Source: Spirosoma telluris
GTDB taxonomy: Bacteria > Bacteroidota > Bacteroidia > Cytophagales > Spirosomataceae
DNA length: 64,000 nt
Assembly: GCA_003259005.1 (NCBI GenBank)
Contig: QLII01000001.1
Span: 8,485,001 to 8,549,000, forward strand
Reading direction: 5' to 3'
The first letter of the stretch is position 1. The number at the start of each line of letters is the position of its first letter. The notes beneath the pieces are model-generated. The model saw only the letters and a program-made list of their open reading frames with translations, searched no databases and was not told where the DNA came from. Positions 56,692-64,000 of the stretch are shown one piece after another. The translations under genes and the position numbers were made by a program.

Positions 56692-58094
56692 TTAGTTCGT
56701 AAGTACCCGATATTCCCAGGGTTTTAGGGTTACAGCCATTTCTGGTTTTAATTCTACGGGTTGATGACTGAATATTTCGGTGTATACACCTATAAAACCG
56801 TCACCCGTCAGACGAACCGTTTTGGGTTGACCACTCAGGTTAAGTATAACGACAACACGGTCATTGTCACGTTGGCGGTGAAAGGCATAGACGCTATCAT
56901 CATGGTCAGTTATAATTTTTACTGCCTTTCCACCTGCCAGACCATTCCACAGTGCCCGGTTGCGATGTTTCAGAGTGAGGAGTGTTTTGAAGAAGTCACT
57001 TTTGGGGTAATTACCCCAGGAAATTGTGTCTTTCTCCAAAACCGCCAGTCGTTTGTTCAGATTGGATTCCATCCCATTATAGACCAATGGCATACCTTCG
57101 AGGGTACTGCTCAGGACAATAAAGGCATCCGCCCCAGGCCCAAACGACTCGTCCAGCGTACCAATGTTAGTATTTTCATCATGATTCTGGGTAAACATCA
57201 ACTGATAGTACCAGCTTGGAAACCGTTTCTGATTCGCTTCTCGCAACGAGTCGATTTTATCGGCAGAACGGGCACCACTGGCTACAGACTTCATCATGTT
57301 GTACATACTCCAGCTATAATTCATATTAAAACAGGTTCGAAACTGGTCTGGATCGTTTTCCCATTCTGAGAGCATGAATACAGTCTTGATTTTATCCAAC
57401 TGGGGGCGAAGTTCAGCCCAGAACGTATTCGGGACATAGCCTGCTGCGTTGCAGCGATATCCATCAATATCGGTTTCCTTTAACCAATACTGCATTGCCT
57501 CTACCATCGATTTACGCATAGCTGGGTTGTCGTAATTAAGTTTAACGACCTTGTCCCAGCCAGTTGGTTTACCCGCTTGAGGATTACCTGGAGAGACCAT
57601 CTTCCCCTTCTCCATAGCATACCAGTCGGGATGTTGTTTTACCCAGCCATGATCCTGAGCCGTATGGCTGGCTACCCAATCCAGAATAACGCGTAGCCCC
57701 AGTGCGTGTGCCCGATTAACCAATGATTTGAAATCGGACAGGGTGCCGTAATCTGGATTTACCGATTTGAAATCGGCAATGGCATACGGACTGGGGAGTA
57801 TTCCTTTTTTCGTATCCTGACTGATTGGATAAATCGGCATCAGCCAGATAATATCGACCCCCATTTCTTTCAGACGGGGTAACTGAGCTTCTATGGCTTT
57901 GAAATCACCCTTGGGGAGAATTGGCGGGTATTGACTTCATAAATCGTCGCGTTTTTAGCCCAGTCAGGCGCGAGTGGGGTGGCTGACGCCGTTGAATCAG
58001 AAGGCGGCTTTTCAGTTTGATTACTTGTGGTATTGCGACAGGCCGTCGCCAGAAGGAGCGAACTGAATAAAATGGCCAGATATAATTTCTTCAT
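56692..58094 (-). CDS. GH13 alpha-amylase-like lipoprotein with Asn at the nucleophile position, frameshifted
   Basis: 467 residues after one added C at the run near 57913-57916. A lipoprotein signal ends at the lipobox LATAC19. The GH13 blocks are visible: WLMPIYP, region I ILDWVASH, region II DGYRCNAAGYVP, region III MLSEWEND and region IV FTQNHDENTN. In region II the nucleophile Asp is replaced by Asn (codon 57448-57450, AAC). Other catalytic residues (Glu in SEWE, Asp in NHDE) remain. If the Asn is real, hydrolysis should be crippled and the protein may bind glucan instead. It is the outer-membrane-lipoprotein type common in Bacteroidota. Confidence 0.85.
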
Positions 58095-58139
58095 AAAGGA
58101 TGCCTACTGAGTCAATTAACGAAAGAGTTTCTGAATGCA

Positions 58140-58810
58140 TCAGGCCACCATAGGCCGGTTGCTATTTTTTAATTGACGGATCGCATCCAATGGATCGCTT
58201 GCCCTGAAAACGGAATTGCCTGCTACTAAAATATTGGCTCCGGCATTGAGTAAAGAATGTGCGTTTTTTTCGCTTACTCCCCCGTCAATTTCAATCAGAG
58301 CTGCCGATTGATTGGCTAGGAGTAATTGTTTTAATTTCGCTACTTTCTGAATCGTATGAGGTATAAACGATTGACCCCGAACCCTGGATTTACGGACATG
58401 ATTAAAACTACATCAATCTGTTCCAGTACGTCTTCAAGCCCCGAAACGGGTGTGTGAGGATTAAGAGCTACGCCTGCCCGGCAACCTAACTCCCGGATGC
58501 GGGTCAATGTTCGGTGCAGGTGAGTACAGGCTTCATAATGCACATGAATAACCGATGCCCCTCCTTCAGCAAAATCTTCGAGGTAGCGTTCGGGTTGCGT
58601 GATCATCAGGTGGACATCCAGTGGTTTCTGGCAATAGTTTCTGGCAGTTTCCAGTAGAGGGAAGCCAAAAGAAATGTTTGGAACAAACACACCATCCATC
58701 ACATCAAAGTGCAGATAATCGGCTTCGCTGCGGTTTATTAATTCCAGTTCCTTTTGCAAATTAGCAAAGTCGGCGGCCAGTAGCGAAGGGGCAATAAAAG
58801 GCTGATTCAT
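58140..58810 (-). CDS. rpe: Ribulose-phosphate 3-epimerase, frameshifted
   Basis: 223 residues after one added G near 58377. The family motifs are visible: IAPSLLAADFANL, YLHFDVMDGVFVPN with catalytic Asp and metal ligands, LDVHLMITQPERY, MSVNPGFGGQSF and the IEIDGGVSEKNAH phosphate-binding region, then VAGNSVFRASDP. It interconverts ribulose-5-phosphate and xylulose-5-phosphate in the pentose phosphate route. Uncorrected, it stops at 58340. The start at 58810 is set by alignment of MNQPFIAPSL with the family. Confidence 0.9.
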
Positions 58811-58950
58811 GGTTGTTCTGTTGTCCCAAAAAATCAATCGATTGAAAAAGAAAGACTTAATCAGTCGCTGATATTAATTGCTGAAATTTTTATCCTGTAA
58901 AACTAATGTTTTTTTGCTTGAACGCGGAAACAAACCCAATATTGCTGAGT

Positions 58951-59058
58951 AGTCGTTAGTCAACGGTCATAGCATCTGACGCATCGTCAGGACTTTCAAA
59001 ACAACAGGCTTGTGCCCGTTATTAACGACAGACAACTAGTGGCTATTGACTAACGACT
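58951..59058. repeat. Palindromic element, AGTCGTTAGTCAA word type
   Basis: The outer arms 58951-58963 and 59046-59058 match exactly over 13 bp. Inside lies a perfect small hairpin, CTGACG-CAT-CGTCAG, and CCCGTTATTAACGAC. The right arm ends 7 bp before the ligA ATG. Confidence 0.7.
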
Positions 59059-59064
59059 TATTTT

Positions 59065-61201
59065 ATGACACCCCAGGAGCGCATTGCCCATTTAACTGAT
59101 CGTCTGAATTATTATACCCACCAATATTACCAGAATAGTATTTCGGAGGTAGATGACTTCACATTCGATAAACTCCTGGCCGAATTGGCCGATCTCGAAA
59201 AACAATACCCTGAGTTTCGTCAGCCAGAGTCACCAACCTCCCGCGTGGGTGGTACGATCAGTAAGGAGTTTGCTACAGTCTATCATCGATTTCCGATGTT
59301 GTCGCTGGGAAATACGTACTCTGAAGAAGACTTAATTGAGTTTGATAAGCGGGTTCAGAAAGGATTGAATGGGCAAACCTATGAATACATCTGTGAACTT
59401 AAATTCGATGGTGTGGCGCTGAGTATGACCTATGAAAACGGCTTGCTGGTACAGGGCGCTACGCGTGGTGATGGTGTTCGGGGGATGATATCACCAATAA
59501 CATTCGTACCATTCGGACAGTGCCGTTGCGCGTGGGTCATGGGGCGGGGGGCGAGGAGCACGGAGCGGGGGGCATAGCGCAGTCAGCAGGACAGGTTGCC
59601 ATAAACTTTGACGATAGTGCCCCGCTGCTTCCCGCTCCCTTCCCCCGCTCTGTTTGAAGTACGGGGGAAGGGTTCCTGCCACTTGCCGAGTTTGAACGCA
59701 TTAACAAAGAACGTGAGGACATAGGAGAACCTTTATTAGCGAATCCGCGCAATGCAGCTTCGGGTACGTTCAAACAGCAGGATTCAGCAGCCGTGGCCAA
59801 GCGTCGACTCGATTGCTATGTCTATTCGTTTTTGTCAGACGAAGAGGTGTTCAAAACCCATGAGGAAAGCCTGATTGCCATGAAACAGTGGGGCTTCAAT
59901 GTATCGCCAACCTGGCAGAAATGTGCCGATATTCAGGAGGCTATGCAGTACATCAATCAGTGGGAAGAAAAGCGATTTACGCTGCCGCTTGGTACGGATG
60001 GTATTGTTCTAAAAGTGAATCGCTACGACCAGCAACGCGAATTAGGGTACACCGCTAAAAGTCCGCGCTGGGCTATTTCCTTTAAGTACAAGGCAATGGC
60101 TGCCAGTACGGTATTGACGAGTATTCGCTATCAGGTTGGCCGCACAGGCTCCGTTACCCCCGTTGCCCTGCTTACCCCCGTATTATTGGCCGGGACGGTT
60201 GTTAAGCGGGCTTCCTTGCACAATGCCAACGAAATCGAGCGCTTGGGCGTCAGGCTGTATGATACCGTTTTTGTGGAAAAAGGGGGTGAAATTATTCCGA
60301 AAATTACGGGTGTAGATCTGAATCGACGCACGGAACAAAGTCAGCCCATTAGTTACCCAACAATCTGCCCTGCCTGTGGAACGCCCTTAGTTCGGAAGGA
60401 AGGCGAAGCCAATCATTATTGCCCCAATGAGCGTGGTTGCCCACCCCAGCGGCAGGCCCGATTCGAACACTTTATCCAACGCCGTGCCATGAACATCGAG
60501 AGCCTGGGCGAAGGCAAAATAGAGATGCTTATTGACCGGGGCCTGGTTGAAACCCCCGCTGGTCTCTATTCGCTGACGAGCGAACAATTGCTGGGACTCG
60601 AGAAAATATTCCTGGATGAAGAGACTGGGAAAAAGCGCATTGTCAGCTTTCGGGAGAAAACGGTTGACAATATACTGACGGCCATTGAACGATCGAAGGC
60701 ACAGCCGCTTCAAAATGTACTGTTTGCCCTTGGCATTCGGTACGTCGGGAATACAACTGCCGAAAAATTGGTGGATTATTTTGGGTCCATGGATGCGATT
60801 ATGAATGCCAGTCAGGAGGAATTACTAGCCGTGCCTGATACCGGTCCACGTATCGCAGAAAGCGTGGTAGCCTGGTTCGCTGATCCTTATAATCGAACCT
60901 TCGTTGAGCAATTGCGGGCGGCTGGTTTGCAGTTTGTTGGCGAGAAAAAAGTGGTCGAACGCGAGGGCGACGCACTGGCTGGGAAAACCTTTTTATACAC
61001 AGGTACATTCGCCAATTTCAGTCGCGAAGAACTCGAAAACCGGATTGCTGCCAACGGGGGAAGGTACTCAGCGGTATTTCTAAAAAACTAAACTACCTGA
61101 TCGTCGGCGAAAATGCGGGGCCATCGAAAGTCGATAAAGCACAAAAGCTGAATGTACCCATGATTGGCGAAGACGAGTTTCTGGCGATGCTGGAGGTCTA
61201 G
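59065..61201 (+). CDS. ligA: NAD-dependent DNA ligase, frameshifted and carrying a palindromic insert
   Basis: The full gene spans 59065-61201. The adenylation domain has K113 in ELKFDGVA. The OB-fold region, the zinc finger (CPACGTPL...CPNERGC), helix-hairpin-helix region and a C-terminal BRCT domain (LSGISKKLNYLIVGENAG after correction) are all present. The frame is disturbed at four places: the G run at ~59480, inside the insert at 59541-59650, the G run at ~59663, and the G run at ~61055. Between TIRTVPLRVGH and FEVRGEGF lies about 100 bp of palindromic, GC-rich sequence instead of the usual ~10 residues. LigA seals nicks in replication and is essential. Confidence 0.88.
59541..59650. repeat. 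Palindromic element inserted inside ligA
   Basis: The left arm 59541-59574 has GGGGCGGGGGGCGAGGAGC-type words, and the right arm 59618-59650 is an imperfect complement (TGCCCCGCTGCTTCCCGCTC onward). The loop encodes AQSAGQVAINFDD in the ligase frame with no stop. The arms share GCGAGGAG with the element at 18672. It lies in the ligase exactly between two conserved blocks. Confidence 0.7.
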
Positions 61202-61223
61202 TTATTTTCTGTACTAATTTTGC

Positions 61224-61231
61224 TATCTTTG
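61224..61231 (+). promoter_or_regulatory. -7 box (TATCTTTG) for the 61256 gene
   Basis: TATCTTTG fits TAnnTTTG and ends 24 bp before the ATG at 61256, 22 bp after the ligA stop. Confidence 0.5.
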
Positions 61232-61255
61232 TATACTTACAAGCTATACCGAACA

Positions 61256-61807
61256 ATGGAAGCGACTGCCAATTTTGATGATGTCCGGCAGATTCTTAAA
61301 GAAATAGCTGAAAGCCAGAAAGAGACTGATCGGATAACAAAGCAGAATGCTAAGCTAATTGGGGATTTAGGTAACAAGTTCGGCAGCTTTACGGAAGGTA
61401 TGGCATTTCCTTCGATGGAAAAAGTACTAAGGGAGCGCTTCGGTATGACCACCGTTACTACCCGTTATAAAACACAGAAAGGGAGCGATACGATTGAAAT
61501 TGATGTACTTGGCGTTGCTAATGGGGCTATTAATACCGTCGTCATTGTAGAAGTTAAAAGCCATCTTAAGCAACGGGATATTGAGCAGATGGTAAAAATC
61601 CTGAATCGGTTTACCGACTATTTCCCAGAACAAAAAGGTAAGAAATTATACGGGATACTTGCCTTCGTTGATGCATCAGAGCACGTTATGCAAGAGGCTG
61701 AGAAAGCGGGCTTATACGTAGCTCGTATTCACGATGAGCTTTTTGATTTATTGCCTCAACATGATTTTTCACCAAAAGACTTCGCCCAAGTTACCGAGAA
61801 GCAATAA
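61256..61807 (+). CDS. PD-(D/E)XK nuclease-like protein of unknown role
   Basis: 183 residues from the ATG at 61256. The first ~45 residues are helical and coiled-coil-like (LKEIAESQKETDRITKQNAK). The rest has a restriction-endonuclease-like core: EIDVLGVANG, then VVIVEVKSHLKQRDIEQM with the E-x-K pair. Proteins of this form (DUF3782-like) are widespread and mostly uncharacterised, and are found as orphan genes. It may bind or cut DNA, but no partner methylase or toxin is present. It is flanked by ligA and dapA and has its own promoter-like box. Confidence 0.7.
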   Translation: MEATANFDDVRQILKEIAESQKETDRITKQNAKLIGDLGNKFGSFTEGMAFPSMEKVLRERFGMTTVTTRYKTQKGSDTIEIDVLGVANGAINTVVIVEVKSHLKQRDIEQMVKILNRFTDYFPEQKGKKLYGILAFVDASEHVMQEAEKAGLYVARIHDELFDLLPQHDFSPKDFAQVTEKQ

Positions 61808-61825
61808 CTCCCCACTAAATTCCCG

Positions 61826-61833
61826 TAACTTTG
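61826..61833 (+). promoter_or_regulatory. -7 box (TAACTTTG) for dapA
   Basis: TAACTTTG matches TAnnTTTG, 28 bp before the dapA ATG at 61862. Confidence 0.5.
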
Positions 61834-61861
61834 CAGGAATATTACATTCCTGTTTCTTCTA

Positions 61862-62758
61862 ATGGATACTAAATTCCATGGCGTAGGTGTTGCCATTGTA
61901 ACACCTTTCAATGCCGATCTATCTATTGACTACGACGGCTTCGGCCGCATCGTTCGGCACATCTCCGATGGAGGTGTTCGTTACATCGTCCTGCAAGGCA
62001 CTACCGGCGAATCGCCTACGGTGACTAAACAGGAGAAGAAACAGTTGCTACAATACCTCAAGGAAAATAACCCAAAGAACCTCCCTATCGTGTTTGGGGT
62101 AGGTGGCAATGTTACCACCGAGGTTGTGTCGGGGATGAAAGATATTGATTTTGAGGGTGTTGATGCCATCCTGTCAGTTTGCCCCTACTATAACAAACCG
62201 GGCAAACGGGGGGTTATCGAGCATTTTACGCGAATTGCCGATGCGAGCCCCGTCCCCGTTATTCTGTACAATATTCCGTTCCGGACAGGCATCAATATGT
62301 CTGCCGAAACGATCTGCGAGTTGGCCCAGCATCCTAACATCATTGGTGTAAAAGAGGCCTCGTGTGTTATTGAACAGTGCATGGAAATTGCCCGTGATAA
62401 ACCCGATGATTTCCTGCTTATTTCGGGCGACGACGTACAGGGCGTTCCGATTATTAGTATTGGTGGAGTAGGGGTTATGTCCGTGGTGGCCAATGCCTTT
62501 CCCGCCAAATTCAGTGGCATGATCGAAGCCGCTTTAAAGGGTGATTTTGTTTTTGCACAAAAAGAGCTGGGCCATTTCCTTCGCATTGATCCCCTCTTGT
62601 ATGAAGAAGGAAATCCAGTAGGTATCAAAAATGTTCTGGAGATATTCGGTCTGATTTCTGCCGACGTTCGACTGCCCTTAATGAAAGCTTCTGAGGATCT
62701 GAGCGAACGCCAACGGGCTGTCTTACAGCGTGATGGCTTGCTCGAGTTGGTAGCCTAA
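61862..62758 (+). CDS. dapA: 4-hydroxy-tetrahydrodipicolinate synthase
   Basis: 298 residues. The (beta/alpha)8 aldolase has the Schiff-base lysine K164 in GVKEASC, Y136 in LYNIPFRTG, T47-T48 in LQGTTGES and R141. GGVGVMSVVAN is the usual strand near the C-terminus. It condenses pyruvate with aspartate semialdehyde in lysine and diaminopimelate synthesis. It is followed by a strong hairpin. Confidence 0.94.
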   Translation: MDTKFHGVGVAIVTPFNADLSIDYDGFGRIVRHISDGGVRYIVLQGTTGESPTVTKQEKKQLLQYLKENNPKNLPIVFGVGGNVTTEVVSGMKDIDFEGVDAILSVCPYYNKPGKRGVIEHFTRIADASPVPVILYNIPFRTGINMSAETICELAQHPNIIGVKEASCVIEQCMEIARDKPDDFLLISGDDVQGVPIISIGGVGVMSVVANAFPAKFSGMIEAALKGDFVFAQKELGHFLRIDPLLYEEGNPVGIKNVLEIFGLISADVRLPLMKASEDLSERQRAVLQRDGLLELVA

Positions 62759-62770
62759 CAATCAGTTTGT

Positions 62771-62821
62771 TATATGTAATGGCCCCTAGCTTAGCTCTTA
62801 AGTTAGGGGCTATTACGTATA
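62771..62821 (+). terminator. Stem-loop after dapA
   Basis: A long hairpin is formed by GTAATGGCCCCTAGCTTA (left, from 62776) and TAAGTTAGGGGCTATTAC (right, to 62816) with one mismatch and a G-U pair, extending outward with TATAT/GTATA. An A-rich tail follows on the plus strand. It probably ends dapA transcription, though a T run is lacking. Confidence 0.65.
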
Positions 62822-62871
62822 AAAAATGGGCGAAAACAACGATCTTGTTGCGCTTGTCTTCGTTCGCCATT

Positions 62872-63894
62872 ATGCCGGTTATATCCAGAAAAAAACTTGT
62901 TTACCCCATTCGGGATTTGCTTCGATCCTACCTGACTCAGTATGATCGGGAGTTGGTGCTACCTACCCAATATGATGACCTGCTTCGGTATGACAATGCG
63001 ATTAGCCTGTACGACAAGAATGGAAAGGATACGCTTTGGGAAACCGTATTTTATTCGGCAACAGAAGCGCAGGAAATGCGCCTTTCCTTAAAAGCAATCT
63101 ACGCCTACCTGAAGGCACACGGTGACCTGTCCATTACAAATCACCTCACCATCGACCGGGTCGATATGTGTATGTATGGGAATACCCGGCCTTTTCGCAT
63201 ACGGATTCGGAATCTGGTCAACGATAACTTCGACTACTTCTATATCAAACGTGCCGATGCCTCCCGGATTTACGGCCTGGAATTAGAACATCTTCTGTCG
63301 CCTAACCGGATTAATTACCTCACGAGCGGCCAAACGCTGGTGGAAGAACACATTGCCGGCATTCCAGGGGATACCTTTTTTGAAAATCAGTTGTTTGACC
63401 CAGCCCTGAATCCGATTCGCCTGTGTAAAGAGTTTATCAAGTTCAACGAACGGTGTTTCGTTCGATTACTGGGCGATATGCATTCCAGTAATTTTGTCGT
63501 CGATGTTACGCCCGATTTCGATGAAACCTATTATCGAATACGGGCAATTGATTTTGATCAGCAATCGTATGAAGGCCGCCGGTCGGTTTATATGCCCCAA
63601 TATTACAAACAGAATCAACCCATTATCGACCTCGGTATTCGGTATATGACCCCGGAGAGTGTTCGACAGTATCAGATTGAAGAACGGGCACTCATCGCCA
63701 GCCGACTACGGGCCGAGGCCATTCGGATTCAGGATTTAATGCAGGCTATGCGCCGGGATGAACTAGCCCCAAGCGATCATGTATATACGCTACGGAAAGC
63801 GTTAGCCAGCTACTACAAACGCCCCGATTTCCAAAACTGCCATTCGATGGGCGATCTGGTATGGGAAAGTTTATCGATTGTAGAGGTACATTGA
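62872..63894 (+). CDS. Unknown protein with protein-kinase-like/APH-like signature
   Basis: 340 residues from the ATG at 62872; an in-frame upstream codon would start inside the hairpin. I do not recognise the family by name. The arrangement FYIKR (K126), YGLELEHLL (a Glu about 13 residues on), GDMHSSNFV (201-209) and RAIDFDQ (225-231) is the Lys, Glu, catalytic-loop His/Asp...Asn and DFG-like order of the kinase/aminoglycoside-phosphotransferase fold. A small-molecule or protein kinase is therefore possible. It is followed by a good terminator. Nothing in the surroundings names its substrate. Confidence 0.6.
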   Translation: MPVISRKKLVYPIRDLLRSYLTQYDRELVLPTQYDDLLRYDNAISLYDKNGKDTLWETVFYSATEAQEMRLSLKAIYAYLKAHGDLSITNHLTIDRVDMCMYGNTRPFRIRIRNLVNDNFDYFYIKRADASRIYGLELEHLLSPNRINYLTSGQTLVEEHIAGIPGDTFFENQLFDPALNPIRLCKEFIKFNERCFVRLLGDMHSSNFVVDVTPDFDETYYRIRAIDFDQQSYEGRRSVYMPQYYKQNQPIIDLGIRYMTPESVRQYQIEERALIASRLRAEAIRIQDLMQAMRRDELAPSDHVYTLRKALASYYKRPDFQNCHSMGDLVWESLSIVEVH

Positions 63895-63934
63895 CGAACA
63901 AACTACACAAAAGCCTTCTAGATGTTATTCATAA

Positions 63935-63970
63935 AAAAGCCGAGCCTTTTAGGGGTCTCGGCTTTTCCTT
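63935..63970 (+). terminator. Rho-independent terminator
   Basis: AAAAGCCGAG (63935-63944) pairs perfectly with CTCGGCTTTT (63957-63966), followed by CCTTTTCC. It lies 40 bp after the stop of the kinase-like gene. Confidence 0.8.
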
Positions 63971-64000
63971 TTCCAGGTTGGGGTATTACGAATTGCTACT

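Noticed and set aside
61256..61807. Anti-phage defence or restriction system
   Set aside because: Only a lone PD-(D/E)XK-like protein is present, with no methylase, helicase or toxin partner among neighbours ligA and dapA.

Overview
The window reads as a chromosomal segment of a Bacteroidota bacterium of the order Cytophagales, most like Spirosoma and its relatives (genus is inference). Evidence: a type IX secretion C-terminal sorting domain at the left edge, Bacteroidota-type TAnnTTTG promoter boxes, no Shine-Dalgarno pattern, and typical gene content such as OmpA/PD40 proteins, WbqC, N-carbamoylputrescine amidase and Gfo/Idh/MocA oxidoreductases with a twin-arginine leader. I see no rRNA, tRNA, CRISPR array, insertion sequence or prophage.

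Layout. 1-4406 (+): end of a T9SS cargo gene, a sugar N-formyltransferase, a polysaccharide deacetylase and a large membrane protein. 4443-27911 (-): a 23 kb surface-glycan locus. In transcription order it holds a Wza/BexD-like SLBB export protein, a Wzz-like protein, Wzm/Wzt ABC exporter, sugar aminotransferase, GT-C-like membrane protein, WbqC, NeuD/PglD-like acyltransferase, an OafA acyltransferase, an O-antigen ligase/polymerase and nine glycosyltransferases. 28213-32046 (+): parE, pheA and a YedY-like molybdoenzyme. 32223-37454 (-): glycerophosphodiesterase, GmhA-like isomerase, ROK kinase, an unknown exported protein and aguB. 37659-39194 (+): an oxidoreductase and a small protein. 39221-54463 (-): a second glycan locus with a eukaryotic-type UDP-galactopyranose mutase, glycosyltransferases, a second OafA protein, two transketolase halves flanking an epimerase-glycosyltransferase fusion, and GT-C proteins. 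54495-58810 (-): OmpA/PD40 protein, alpha-amylase lipoprotein, rpe. 59065-63894 (+): ligA, a PD-(D/E)XK-like protein, dapA and a kinase-fold-like protein.

How the genes work together. The first locus can make an amino sugar, N-acylate or N-formylate it, assemble a glycan, export it through Wzm/Wzt and ligate it at the surface. The second adds galactofuranose precursors and possibly a transketolase-made sugar.

Two features dominate. (1) About fifteen gene junctions, and one site inside ligA, carry a palindrome of 60-150 bp whose arms are built from quasi-tandem short words. Nearly every element has its own word, so architecture rather than sequence is conserved. I do not recognise this as a named element class. 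(2) Seventeen genes are broken by about 23 single-base frame interruptions, nearly all a missing base in a homopolymer. That looks like uncorrected sequencing error, so I give the joined coordinates for these genes.
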